A program made the position numbers and the translations under genes. A stretch of DNA of 64,000 nt from Vandiemenella viatica (lineage: Eukaryota; Arthropoda; Insecta; Orthoptera; Morabidae). A model generated the notes under the pieces. It was not told the origin of the DNA. It ran no database searches and was given only the letters and a program-made list of their open reading frames with translations. Below are positions 22,029-33,675 of the stretch, in pieces. How positions within the stretch are numbered: position 1 is the first letter of the stretch; the number at the start of each line of letters is the position of its first letter. The DNA is taken from positions 269,577,930-269,641,929 of the forward strand of contig JARYHS010008074.1 in the NCBI GenBank assembly GCA_031002005.1. The letters run 5' to 3'.

Positions 22029-23060
22029 CTAGAAGACCCATGCGAAAATTTCGCGAAAAAAAATTCGGTGAAAAGTGAGGTTGAATATGATGACACCAAA
22101 GCTGAGTCATTACTCTTCATACTCCTACTTCATTTATCGATTTTGGTTGTATATCCAGGGAGATAAATGGCTAGAGACACAAAAAACACATTTTAGGAAA
22201 ATTGACATTTTTGCCCTTTAAGGGTCGAATTACGAAAAATTCCTATCTTAAATTATAATGTTACCACGGCGGAGACCTTAATCTTTAGTATGATACCTCA
22301 TTTATCTATATCGGTTGGATATCAAGTGAGATAAATGGCACGTGACACAAAAATGCGTTATAGAAGCATTTATACTTTTTCCATTTAAGGGTTGAATTCC
22401 AAAAACATTCTTTCTTAAAATATAATGTCATCAAATCTGAGACATTACTCCTCATAATCTTACTTGATTTTTCGATTTTGGTTAGATATCCAATGAGATA
22501 AATTGCTTAAGACACAAAAAATGAATTTTAGAAAAAATTAACATTTTAGGCCCTTTAAGGGTCGAATTACGTAAAACTCCTTTCTTAAAATATAATGTTA
22601 CCATGGCGGAGACCTTATTATTTAATATGATACCTCATTTATCTATATTGGTTAGATAATAAGGGAGATAAATCGCTCGTGACACAAAAATGCGTTTTAG
22701 AAAAATTTATACTTTTTCCCTTTAAGGGCTGAATTCCAAATACATTCTTTCTTAAAATATGATTTCACAAAGCTGAGACATTACTCCTTATAATCCTACT
22801 TCATTTATCGATTTTGGTTAGATATCCAGGGAGATAAATGACTCGAGATACAAAAAACGCATTTTAGAAATATTGACTTTTTGCCCTTTAAGGGTCGAAT
22901 TCCGAAAATTCCTTTCTTATAATGTGATGTGCCCAAAGTGAGGACCATGAGCTTTAAAATGACACCTCATTCATTGATTTCGGTTAAGTATGAAGGAAGA
23001 TACAGGCTTGTGACAAATTAATACCTTATAGAAATAATATATATGATTAGTATGAAAAAA
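22029..23060 (+). repeat. Tandem satellite, 167-170 bp units in alternating types
   Basis: The motif 'ctttaagggtcgaatt' and variants recur with its 'aaggg' at 22,220, 22,387, 22,557, 22,724 and 22,890, giving spacings of 167, 170, 167 and 166 bp. Units alternate: type A has '(g)ctgagacattactcctcat' and 'gattttggttagatatcc'; type B has 'ccacggcggagacctta' and 'tgatacctcatttatctat'. The order is A-B-A-B-A and then a third type with 'gtgcccaaagtgaggacc', so a dimer of about 337 bp is the higher-order unit. The block opens at 22,029 with a 57 bp header like the one at 16,961. The same satellite occurs in reverse orientation at 58.3-61.2 kb. Confidence 0.85.
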
Positions 23061-23281
23061 TTCGATTTTTGTTTCTATCAAAATTAATTGTTTTCATGGA
23101 ATGGGAGGTGTAGAGTGCCAACCAGAACTTACGAAATGAGGCTGGCAACCATCATTTGTACAACTGTTTACCTATTCAGCTTGAAAAGCTGTTTGGAGGA
23201 TCTGCATTACTGTCAAAGGCAGAAAGAGATGAAAGAATACAAATAACTCCAGCTCCCAACTGGTTCTCATTGGGGCATTGT
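23061..23281. other. Unassigned sequence left of MITE
   Basis: No domain recognised. The final eight bases GGCATTGT (23,274-23,281) are the target-site duplication of the MITE. Confidence 0.45.
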
Positions 23282-23544
23282 CAGGGGCGGATCCAGGATT
23301 TTGGTTTAGGGGGGGGGGGGCTTGGCTTGAATGAAATGAAATTTGGTTTAGAGGGCTTGCCTACATTCGATTTTGTTTTTTTTTTGGGGGGGGGGGTCTT
23401 GAGTCGGCCCTTAGGGTAGTCTTTATAGCCTTCTCGGGCCTCAAATCCGTAGAGCTAAAAAAAAAGTCTCCAAAATTACAGTGTCGGGGGTGGACCTAGA
23501 TGCTTTTGGGGGGGGGCTTGAGCCCCCTAGCCCCCCCCCCCCTG
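23282..23544. mobile_element. hAT MITE, 263 bp
   Basis: Begins CAGGGGCGGATCCAGGATTT and ends in a C run and CTG ('gccccctagccccc...cctg'), so it has hAT-type CAG/CTG ends. Perfect 8 bp duplications GGCATTGT flank it (23,274-23,281 and 23,545-23,552). It has no coding capacity. Several G and C runs of 8-13 bases near its ends and centre make the exact length unreliable. Confidence 0.85.
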
Positions 23545-23552
23545 GGCATTGT

Positions 23553-23789
23553 TATGATACAATCTGACACATGCAAGCAGCCTGATATATTATTTTCAGA
23601 TGGTATATAATCTCTTACTGCCAACTGTGTATCTCAGGCCTAAGAGGAGTGGGAAACACAACATTATTATTCCCAGCAGCGTTTCAGTACACACATAACT
23701 TCATGATACAAACTTTACTTCAAATTCTCTGATGCAAATGTTTCAGCACTTATCTCAGTAATTTATACCATATCAACTTGCCTTATGGG
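23553..23789. other. Host sequence of the outer hAT insertion
   Basis: About 235 bp with no recognised feature except the last eight bases, CTTATGGG (23,782-23,789), the left target-site duplication of the outer hAT. The LINE that resumes at 42,343 may begin here, but this could not be confirmed. Confidence 0.5.
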
Positions 23790-24626
23790 CAGGGCCCGCT
23801 CTAGCGATTTTGCCGCCCCGGACAAATAGACAAATTGCCGCCCCGTAAGATTATGTATAATTATATATTTAAACAAAAAAATTATTTTTTAATCGAATAA
23901 AATATTTAATTTTAAATTTTAATAAAATCATATATTCATAAATAAACTTATTGAATTTTGATCTAGCGGCACAAAATAGATAAATTAATTATGAAATATC
24001 TGTACATAGCCACAAATTAACCATATTTTTACGTTTTTAAACTGCTATTACAGTTGGATATTATCACACAAACAATCTAAATGCCATTATTTTGAAAATA
24101 AAACGAGATTACATCAAATACGCTAAAATCACAAAAAAAACTTTTTTTTCTTACTTTCAGGTTGCGAATTTTTTTTATTACATCCTACAATTTACTTCAT
24201 CGGCAATTTCATACTCAATTGCCAAAAAGGCTAAATCATTAAATTATCAATTTCTTGGTTTTCGTAAATGCTTAGCAAGGCGTCGTATACATCTCCCAAA
24301 TGAAATTTCAAGGGTTTTATGCCTCTATCCTCTCTATCCTACTCTCCCGTCTAGTGTCCAGTGGCGGATCTAGGATTTTTCCGAACCGGGGCAAAAACTT
24401 CACGCTGGCGCCCCACTTCCACCCCCCCCCCACTTAAAGAAATCACCACACTCAGTTGGGTACTATTAAACTAACCTGATAAAAATGGCAAAAGACATAA
24501 TAGGAAATGAGTTCTTTTATTGCTTGCATTATATATAATACAGACAATCAGAATACATAACGCACGAGCCAGACTGTACTCACAACTGCAGTCCTTAGGC
24601 CCTAGCAAAATTTGCACTAAATGTTC

Positions 24627-25805
24627 CTACAATTTCACTCGTCGAGCTTTCATTTCCGCGAAAGAGTCTATAATATCATCAAAATTCGTCTCATAAGCTG
24701 TTCTATTTTCGATTGATAAGATCGCGAGGCTAGAAAGACGTTCCTGACTCATTGTTGACCGCAGGTAGGTTTTTATTATTTTTAGTTTACTAAAACTCCG
24801 CTTGCAACTTGCGGACGTCGTTGGTAACGTGCCGTATATTCTCAGAGCTATACAAATATTAGGAAAGGCTTCCTGCAAGTCATATTTACACGTCATGTGT
24901 TGCAACAATTGGAATGGACTAGTTGTTTCATCGATTCCAATTAAGAATGGAGCTTGTTTTTTAAACATGGAAAGTTCTTGGCAGAAATCAATTGCGTTTA
25001 AATCCTTGGAGTATCTGCTTGCTAGAACGGCTCCATTTTTAGGAGATCTTCTGTGGACACATTTACTAACGTGTGGCCACCAAGGTATGCAAAGTTTTCA
25101 TTTAGTTTTATTGCACTTTCTACCCTTATTCCTATTTCTGTTAAAATTCTGTCAAATACAACTTTTATATCTTTTGAAAACAGCTGTGTGGGGTCTAATG
25201 CTCTTGATTCGTCATCGCAGATTTCGTCGTGTTGCCTCTTTCGTTTGGAAATTCGTTTACTTTTGAGTATCGGAACGATTTCCAATTTTTGTGCTACAGC
25301 CCTATACAGGGGCAGCTTCTTTGATCCAATATTCTATCGGCTTTAGTCTCATTTCTTTCAATATCTTTCATTTCATTTATTTTATTCACCATATGATACA
25401 TTTTCATGTATATAGGTTTCATCATTTTAATACATTATCTGTACAATTTGGATATTCATCTATAAATGTAAGGCATATGGAAATATACATATGCCCTTTC
25501 ATTAGTGACACAGAACACGAAAGGATTATGTCCTCCTTTTGTATTTCCACGTTTACTCTATTAATTTCTAGAAGAAGGTTAGCCCAAATTGTTAATTTGA
25601 GGATAAATTTAAAATCCAATACATCATGTAAGAGATGAGCGGATTCATACTTAGATTCTGCAGCCAGAGAAGATTCTTCAATTTCCTCCAGTGCTTTGAC
25701 AACTTCAGGTAAATTATTCAATAGGGCGGCTGTAACAGCAAGGTGTTTGGCCGACCATCTTGTCTGGCTACTACCTTTTAAGTTGGTTTTTGTACATTTT
25801 TTCAT
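24627..25805 (-). pseudogene. Middle hAT transposase remnant, copy A
   Basis: Reading on the minus strand from 25,805, the text runs 'SSQTRWSAKHLAV', then 'LPEVVKALEEIEES' and 'ILKLTIWANLLLEIN', the central region of ZMYM1-type hAT transposases. A frameshifted stretch follows (25,285-25,022). From 24,968 a 113-residue segment contains 'LPTTSASCKRSFSKLKIIKT' and 'RLSSLAILSIENR', the C-terminal hAT dimerisation domain. The N-terminal zinc finger and first catalytic region are absent, so this is a truncated, frameshifted gene. Confidence 0.85.
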
Positions 25806-26784
25806 TATTTCCCACAGTGTAGTGGATCCAACGAAGAAGAAATAAAGTTTTTGTACAAGTCCAAATAGACTAAAAAAAAATGGATATCGTCTCGTCCTGC
25901 ATAAGACTGTAAGCGAGAAAAAGCTAGTAATTCAAATTTTCTAAAAACAATTTATGTTTCAACTACCATAAAAAATCTGGTATTTTGACGATATGGCTGC
26001 TTAACAGCCAATTCCCTAAATAAGTTTTCGGAGAGCGACGTTTTATGGAGTGCTTTATTGTAGGTATATGTCTTGAGAAACGACGGTATATACTAATAAC
26101 AATTAATAGGTTTGGTTCATACTTTATACAGACAGGGGCGCCGACTCTGTGGGTGCTCGGGGGCTCTGGCACCCATGAGAGGTAAATAGTGGGTGCGGAG
26201 CACCCATGAGCATAGACATCAACACTAAACAGTAATCGACTTCGAGCGCCGGGAAAGACGTCACGACGAGGTCGCATTTGCTCACGATTTGAATGCGAAC
26301 GTCATTCCCAAGGAGAATATAAACACTACGCTGGTCATACATAACACTATTTAGTGTGTGGTATGTAGTGGTTTGATTCGTCAAGAGCACGCACACAAAC
26401 AAGTCAAGCAACTCAACCCAGCGCTGCCGCGCAAATCCTAACCCGCCATCCGTCGCGCCTCACCCGTCCCCTGTGCTTTTGCGACAGCGGCGGTAGGCTG
26501 TCTTAGGTGTCTCATTCATTCCTAGTCGAACTAATAAACAAAACTTGTGGTTTGAGAGCACGCTGCGCTCGATATTATCGTGTTTATTTCGGAAAATTAT
26601 TAGTTTAGAAATCGTAACCTGAAGAACCCGGCACTAGTAGCTCTTCTCAGCTTAGTACAGCTCAACAGATCTAACCGGAAGATGTAATTTCTGCAAATTC
26701 AGTTGAACAGAAGAAAAAGCAAAATTTTCAAAGTGGCAGGCAATTAATCCATTGCTGTTAAAATGATGGATATATATATATAAT

Positions 26785-28440
26785 GTGTTTTACCAAATCT
26801 GTAAAGAAACAATTTCTACTGACATTTCTGCGACGAAAACACTAATAACAAGACATGTGTTCATTAAGGCACACACTCAAGGTGATTTTTCATCACTAAA
26901 TAAAGCTTTAAAAACCATGAAAAGCCCGAATTTCACTGTTTATGTGTGTTGCATAAAGCCAATTAGAACGTGACGTCAATGTACACTGCACGCTATTAAA
27001 AAGTAAACGACATGATGTGCAAATAAATCGTTTTTAGTGACCGGAGGCCTAGCCAAAAGAGATCACGAGGACGAATATTCAAACTATATTCGATGTTTAA
27101 GTTGTGATCACAGGATATTCTCAAGTTAAACATGCGGCAATAAATAAATTATAAGTGGTTGCCACAGGATATCACTAACGAAGTGTGTACAATTCTGAGT
27201 AATGAAGAACTGCATAAAATAATCAAAGTAGTATAAAATTCGGTCTATTATTCAGTTATGGTTGATAAAAGTAGCGATATTTCTAGTAATGAATTAGTCA
27301 CATTCTTCTTCAGTTCAGTAGACGCAAAGTGTAATACACACGAAATTTTATCGGCCTCTATAAATATCCGACAAAATTTGTTTGAAATTTTCAATGACTA
27401 CAGTATTCAGAAGATTCGACATAAATATCAAGATGTGTAGGGGTCTATAAACAGATAGTGCTTCTGATACTGAAGAGCATACTGGCCTTCAACTGTGGAT
27501 TAAAGCTATGGAAGCAAGGGCAATCCATTTGCATTGCAGCCCTAACTCTTTTAACCTGATTGTTCAAGACAAAATGAAATAAGTATATGTAATAACAGAC
27601 TTTTTAGCTTGTTGGTTTCGTTCGTGGTTCACAGAAACACCAGGCTTGTTTTGAATCACTACAGTTAGCTGCCGAAGCTTAAAACCTCTCTTTGAGGCCT
27701 TCTTGACCATCGTATGTGTCCTTGGAAACTATTCTAAACAATTATTGTGTCTGCTATGTTTTTTGAACGAGACAAAAAGTCAGAAAGATTATACCTACAC
27801 GAAAGTAAAATGGTTTCTAAAAAGTTTTCAATCATTTGAATCCTTTTTTATTATTATTTCTGATAGAAATTCTCGTTCGTTTAGAAGTTCTAAACGCAAC
27901 TTTACGGAAGATTTCTTTGCATCTGCAAAAGCTGTAGAAAATATTAATACTGTCATGCTCGTAATATCGTCCCAATGAACTGATTAAAAATTTCAAAACT
28001 TTTGGAATTCGACTCCTGACTTTGTTTTTGTATTGGATGATCAACAAATCAACATTAATAACTCCAAAAATAGGGAAGATACGTAGCTACATAGACTATT
28101 CATAAAGTGAATCGCACCAATTTTCTTCGCGAGCTGAATGACATAAAAAATATAACTTGTAATTTTAGATAAAGTCATTGGTCGTAGTGACCATCACTTT
28201 ACTAAAAATGCTATTACGCATTTGAGTAACATGGAACTATTTCTTACTGATCAAAATGATGCAAGCAGCAGTTACATGAAAGAGTTCCACGAATACCACT
28301 TTGATGTGGATCGTTTGATTCTTCATTGTGCTCTTAGATACTGCACGAACAAGAAATATCAGACTGAACAATGTGAAAAAACGATTTTATGTATACATTT
28401 GATAACGCAAATGTCCGTCATCTATGACGTCGCGCTATGA
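26785..28440 (+). pseudogene. Inner hAT transposase remnant, copy A
   Basis: Plus-strand segments in order: 'ATKTLITRHVFIKAHTQGDF' at about 26,837; 'MVDKSSDISSNELVTFF' at 27,258, the DDE region with the first catalytic aspartate as in 'VDESTDIS' of ZMYM1-like hATs; 'EAFLTIVCVLGNYSKQ' near 27,690; and 'NMELFLTDQNDASSSYMKEF' at 28,228. Intervening stops and frameshifts make it non-functional. The Helitron breaks it near 28,400; the dimerisation domain follows at 29,955. Confidence 0.8.
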
Positions 28441-29888
28441 CGACGCGCTATGACGACGCACTATGCCGTCACGCATTATGCCATTGTTCTAAGTTTTGCA
28501 CCTCATTTAAAAACATTCATAAGCATCCGCGAATAAATTATCTGACAGAACACTGAAATAAAGTATGTATTGCATTTAAATCGACATATCAATCATTATA
28601 TGCTTATATTCATTCATTAGTATTAGTTAAAATATTTGGCCACAGATATGTAAGATAAAAAATTTAATTTTTCGCAATTTTAGCTGCAGTTTTGATAGAT
28701 TGTTAATAGAACTGGACGATGCACAAGAGGGTATGAGTAATTTAATTTAAAAAAAAAATAGTTTGTTTTGATGAGTGTTCTGTTACTTTAATCATTAGTT
28801 CGTTTTAACGAACGTAGTTCCACAGTGATCGCGATCTATACACCATAGACTATAAATAAAAGTAATATTACATAGAGTGACGTAAGTTGTTAAAATTAAT
28901 TTTTAATTACATTGCTTTACTGATGCAATATTTCAGCCGCATGAAACTGTGTCAGCTATTCAAAGGTTGTATTATCTTTCTGAATCACGAATATATAAAA
29001 GGAAGATGGAAGAGCCCATAAATATTTTCGATTTGGTTTCTATCGCGATGCATTATTACCACTTAAATGCGATATAGTACAAGTATTAATATGTGTGTGA
29101 TTGAAGTATTGTTTCTCTGGCGGCAAGTTTAGCGTAGTATGTGGAGGTCAAGTTTATGTCGCGATACATGACGTCATTATCAATGCGCATGTGATTGAAG
29201 CTTTGATTTTGTAGCGGCCTAGAGTGTTGTTAGGTTGAAATTCAACCTGAACCAGAATGAAAAATTAAAACTTATCACAGCAAAAGCACGTTGAATTTAG
29301 TTATTATCAGTTGTTTAAGCAGCTTTCATAAGCGCTGTCACGTTTTGACGTCATGTGTCACGATGTAAACTACTCCCGTATGTGGCTGGTTGAAATGCAA
29401 CCTGAACCAGGATAGCAACCGAAACCTTTTGTTATAGCGCAAGTCACTAGGAATTGCATTTATTTTCTAACATTTCTATTTATTTAAACAATTGCTAATA
29501 AATTAATTGCTACAAGACAGAAAGAAAAGTATGAATTCTGTTTAAATTGGCTTATTAATTATCAGTTGATTTTTTTGGTACTAAAAACATTACTTGGTTT
29601 CAGCGAAAGAAGTTCCAAATTGATCGCGATCTATGCGGGCTAAACCACCATTAAAACTCATATTACATAGCATAATGTAAGTTGTTAAGATTTATTTTTT
29701 GCATCCTTCGTTTTCAGTGCAGTCATTCAAGATGACAACTGTAACTTTTTGTTACATCACAAGGGACGAGAAATTACAGTACATTGAGCTTTATTTTATA
29801 ACAATTCTATTTAGATAGGCAACTAAGAAGAAATTAACTGCCAGAATACTCCAATAAACCCGTCATTTTTGCCGGGCTTTGTGGCTTG
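28400..29888 (+). mobile_element. Non-autonomous Helitron, copy A
   Basis: The sequence is homologous to the Helitron at 50,050-54,149 ('ctgacagaacactgaaataaa', 'actgtgtcagctattcaaa', 'aacgtagttccac.gtgatc'). Its 3' end reads 'aacccgtcatttttgccgggctttgtggcttg', a hairpin followed by CTTG where CTAG is expected. A motif set beginning 'tgatcgcgatctat' occurs at 28,827 and again at 29,618, so the element has internal repeats of about 0.79 kb. It has no helicase or Rep coding. The 5' limit is uncertain because a 13 bp minisatellite lies there. Confidence 0.7.
28425..28478 (+). repeat. 13 bp minisatellite near Helitron 5' end
   Basis: Short repeats of the form 'gctatgacgacgc' stand side by side. 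The duplicated block carries about one extra unit at 36,288-36,350, so the two copies differ in repeat number here. Confidence 0.65.
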
Positions 29889-29954
29889 TATATATATAAT
29901 TGGGTATTGCGAATCTGTCATGCCTAAAATTATCAAATTGTTAAAATCTTTTCA

Positions 29955-30150
29955 ACAATTCCAGTACCGGCATTCACCGCAGAACGATCATTTTCAGCAT
30001 TACAGAGAACAAAAACTTGTTTTAAGAGTATTATAACTCTGAAAAGATTGAATGATAACGTAGTAGTGCACGTAGACCTAGAAATAGCGGATGACGTGGA
30101 CCTACAATGATATTAATACATTTATAAATAGAGCTGTGATTTGACGAAAT
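29955..30150 (+). pseudogene. Inner hAT dimerisation domain, copy A
   Basis: The plus strand reads 'PAFTAERSFSALQR' near 29,970, the conserved C-terminal dimerisation motif of hAT transposases. Across a one-base frameshift, 'RLNDNVVVHVDLEIADDV' follows. It is separated from the rest of the transposase by the Helitron. In the duplicate the matching segment is 37,830-38,025. Confidence 0.8.
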
Positions 30151-30402
30151 AAGTTTGCATTAAAAATCGTTATGTAATTATAAATGTAGCTTCTTAAAAG
30201 GTATATTAATGTTGATCATACAATTCTAAGTAAAGCTGTGTGCATTAAGTGTATACTAATACATATTTCCGCTAATAAATATTATGCTACACACTGTTAA
30301 CATGGTTTAAATTTTATTATCATCATGGATATCGGTTCTTTATAGTTCAATCTAGTATTTTTTATGCATCTTCTTTTCTATCTCCTGTGTGCATTAATTA
30401 CT

Positions 30403-30470
30403 AGCTGTACCCGAGACTTCGTTCATGATAGTGATCCTTGCGGGCACAAATCAAATACAATAATAAAATC
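30403..30470 (+). repeat. Insect repeat header 'actagctgtacccgagactt'
   Basis: The text 'actagctgtacccgagactt' and the 'cgttcatg' that follows resemble a motif common at the edge of insect interspersed repeats. Its duplicate lies at about 38,281. 'gagacttcgttcatg' recurs at 30,721, giving two partial copies 320 bp apart. Family not assigned. Confidence 0.4.
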
Positions 30471-31210
30471 CTGTTTTCTAATAGAAATGCACAAACCATT
30501 GATTATCTATCTATTACTATTATATAGCTGAAATTCTTTGAAAAACTTTGTAAGGCCTAACCCATTTTAATGAAGTTTAGTTTGTTTTTTGGCTTGAAAC
30601 AGAATTTAGAAAATGCAAAATCTTTCTTTCCTACTCTGTCTGTTTGTTCGCTTATAACTTGAAATCTACTGGGTGGATTTAGAAGCAATGTTCACTTTTA
30701 TGTAAGACTATTTGGTGCCTGAGACTTCGTTCATGTTCGTCAGGGGTTTTAAAGGTTGTTATTTAATTTGCATAAAACCCTAAATATTTTCTGGATAAAA
30801 AGTAGCTTATGTTATTTCCTGCCAAATCAGCAACCCGCCAGTGAAAGTATCGTCAAAATTATTTCACACTCTCGGCCGGTTCTTTTTTTTTTTTTTTTTT
30901 TTAATGTGTCATTAAATGAGCATGAGCACCCACGAGGTTTTCCAAAAGTCGGCGCCCCTGTATACAGAGGTAAGAAATAAGGCCCATATAAGTTAATGAT
31001 CAGAATTTTTCCTCGGATTGACAAGGATGAGTTACGCTGAGATATTTGATAACGATAGATTCTTCCTTACCTGTTAATGGTTCGTTTCCAGTAATAAATA
31101 TTTAAACTCGTTCAGCACAAAGGTAGATATTAAAGCAAAACTGGGCTAATCATTCGAACGCAGCTGCAAGAATGCGAACATTAGATGGCAAAATTTATAA
31201 ATCCAAGAAA

Positions 31211-32210
31211 NNNNNNNNNNNNNNNNNNNNNNNNNNNNNNNNNNNNNNNNNNNNNNNNNNNNNNNNNNNNNNNNNNNNNNNNNNNNNNNNNNNNNNNNNN
31301 NNNNNNNNNNNNNNNNNNNNNNNNNNNNNNNNNNNNNNNNNNNNNNNNNNNNNNNNNNNNNNNNNNNNNNNNNNNNNNNNNNNNNNNNNNNNNNNNNNNN
31401 NNNNNNNNNNNNNNNNNNNNNNNNNNNNNNNNNNNNNNNNNNNNNNNNNNNNNNNNNNNNNNNNNNNNNNNNNNNNNNNNNNNNNNNNNNNNNNNNNNNN
31501 NNNNNNNNNNNNNNNNNNNNNNNNNNNNNNNNNNNNNNNNNNNNNNNNNNNNNNNNNNNNNNNNNNNNNNNNNNNNNNNNNNNNNNNNNNNNNNNNNNNN
31601 NNNNNNNNNNNNNNNNNNNNNNNNNNNNNNNNNNNNNNNNNNNNNNNNNNNNNNNNNNNNNNNNNNNNNNNNNNNNNNNNNNNNNNNNNNNNNNNNNNNN
31701 NNNNNNNNNNNNNNNNNNNNNNNNNNNNNNNNNNNNNNNNNNNNNNNNNNNNNNNNNNNNNNNNNNNNNNNNNNNNNNNNNNNNNNNNNNNNNNNNNNNN
31801 NNNNNNNNNNNNNNNNNNNNNNNNNNNNNNNNNNNNNNNNNNNNNNNNNNNNNNNNNNNNNNNNNNNNNNNNNNNNNNNNNNNNNNNNNNNNNNNNNNNN
31901 NNNNNNNNNNNNNNNNNNNNNNNNNNNNNNNNNNNNNNNNNNNNNNNNNNNNNNNNNNNNNNNNNNNNNNNNNNNNNNNNNNNNNNNNNNNNNNNNNNNN
32001 NNNNNNNNNNNNNNNNNNNNNNNNNNNNNNNNNNNNNNNNNNNNNNNNNNNNNNNNNNNNNNNNNNNNNNNNNNNNNNNNNNNNNNNNNNNNNNNNNNNN
32101 NNNNNNNNNNNNNNNNNNNNNNNNNNNNNNNNNNNNNNNNNNNNNNNNNNNNNNNNNNNNNNNNNNNNNNNNNNNNNNNNNNNNNNNNNNNNNNNNNNNN
32201 NNNNNNNNNN
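31211..32210. other. Assembly gap, 1000 N
   Basis: Exactly 1000 undetermined bases, a round size used as a placeholder. The flanking sequence shows that the contigs on the two sides overlap by about 6.88 kb, so the true gap is probably zero or negative. Confidence 0.97.
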
Positions 32211-32504
32211 CTCTCTATCCTACTCTCCCGTCTAGTGTCCAGTGGCGGATCTAGGATTTTTCCGAACCGGGGCAAAAACTTCACGCTGGCGCCCCACCAC
32301 CCCCCCCCCCACTTAAAGAAATCACCACACTCAGTTGGGTACTATTAAACTAACCTGATAAAAATGGCAAAAGACATAATAGGAAATGAGTTCTTTTATT
32401 GCTTGCATTATATATAATACAGACAATCAGAATACATAACGCACGAGCCAGACTGTACTCACAACTGCAGTCCTTAGGCCCTAGCAAATTTGCACTAAAT
32501 GTTC

Positions 32505-33675
32505 CTACAATTTCACTCGTCGAGCTTTCATTTCCGCGAAAGAGTCTATATCATCAAAATTCGTCTCATAAGCTGTTCTATTTTCGATTGATAAGATCGC
32601 GAGGCTAGAAAGACGTTCCTGACTCATTGTTGACCGCAGGTAGGTTTTTATTATTTTTAGTTTACTAAAACTCCGCTTGCAACTTGCGGACGTCGTTGGT
32701 AACGTGCCGTATATTCTCAGAGCTATACAAATATTAGGAAAGGCTTCCTGCAAGTCATATTTACACGTCATGTGTTGCAACAATTGGAATGGACTAGTTG
32801 TTTCATCGATTCCAATTAAGAATGGAGCTTGTTTTTTAAACATGGAAAGTTCTTGGCAGAAATCAATTGCGTTTAAATCCTTGGAGTATCTGCTTGCTAG
32901 AACGGCTCCATTTTTAGGAGATCTTCTGTGGACACATTTACTAACGTGTGGCCACCAAGGTATGCAAAGTTTTCATTTAGTTTTATTGCACTTTCTACCC
33001 TTATTCCTATTTCTGTTAAAATTCTGTCAAATACAACTTTTATATCTTTTGGAAAACAGCTGTGTGGGGTCTAATGCTCTTGATTCGTCATCGCAGATTT
33101 CGTCGTGTTGCCTCTTTCGTTTGGAAATTCGTTTACTTTTGAGTATCGGAACGATTTCCAATTTTTGTGCTACAGCCTACAGGGGCAGCTTCTTTGATCC
33201 AATATTCTATCGGCTTTAGTCTCATTTCTTTCAATATCTTTCATTTCATTTATTTTATTCACCATATGTTACATTTTCATGTATATAGGTTTCATCATTT
33301 TAATACATTATCTGTACAATTTGGATATTCATCTATAAATGTAAGGCATATGGAAATATACATATGCCCTTTCATTAGTGACACAGAACACGAAAGGATT
33401 ATGTCCTCCTTTTGTATTTCCACGTTTACTCTATTAATTTCTAGAAGAAGGTTAGCCCAAATTGTTAATTTGAGGATAAATTTAAAATCCAATACATCAT
33501 GTAAGAGATGAGCGGATTCATACTTAGATTCTGCAGCCAGAGAAGATTCTTCAATTTCCTCCAGTGCTTTGACAACTTCAGGTAAATTATTCAATAGGGC
33601 GGCAACAGCAAGGTGTTTGGCCGACCATCTTGTCTGGCTACTACCTTTTAAGTTGGTTTTTGTACATTTTTTCAT
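32505..33675 (-). pseudogene. Middle hAT transposase remnant, copy B
   Basis: Same content as the remnant at 24,627-25,805, with a one-codon deletion in 'NFDDI' (32,548), a lost base pair run near 33,170 and a 3 bp loss near 33,603. The dimerisation motif 'SASCKRSFSKLKIIKT' is unchanged. It should be counted once if the duplication is an assembly artefact. Confidence 0.85.

Larger units (their letters stand above)
26133..30960 (+). mobile_element. Inner hAT transposon, copy A
   Basis: Inverted ends CAGGGGCGCCGACT (26,133) and AGTCGGCGCCCCTG (ending 30,960) match perfectly over 14 bp. The flanking 8 bp duplication TATACAGA is perfect (26,125-26,132 and 30,961-30,968). 'GCACCCA' text recurs near both ends ('ggcacccatgag' and 'gagcacccacgagg'). 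The element is 4828 bp, carries a broken transposase on the plus strand, and holds a Helitron at about 28.4-29.9 kb. A T run at 30,884-30,902 sits near the right end. Confidence 0.93.
24330..31210. repeat. Duplicated block, copy A (likely assembly artefact)
   Basis: This 6881 bp block is repeated at 32,211-39,094 in the same order and orientation, with mostly one- to three-base length differences and a few substitutions. It ends directly at the N run. Copy B starts directly after the N run and continues past the point where copy A stops. That is the pattern of two overlapping contig ends, possibly from two haplotypes, placed side by side. Confidence 0.9.

Noticed and set aside
22029..23060. 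A CRISPR-like array
   Set aside because: Units are long, contiguous and diverged along their whole length with no unique spacers, and the genome is eukaryotic.
31172..32348. Long open frames of 360-390 residues across the N run
   Set aside because: They consist almost entirely of undetermined residues and exist only because N codons are not read as stops.
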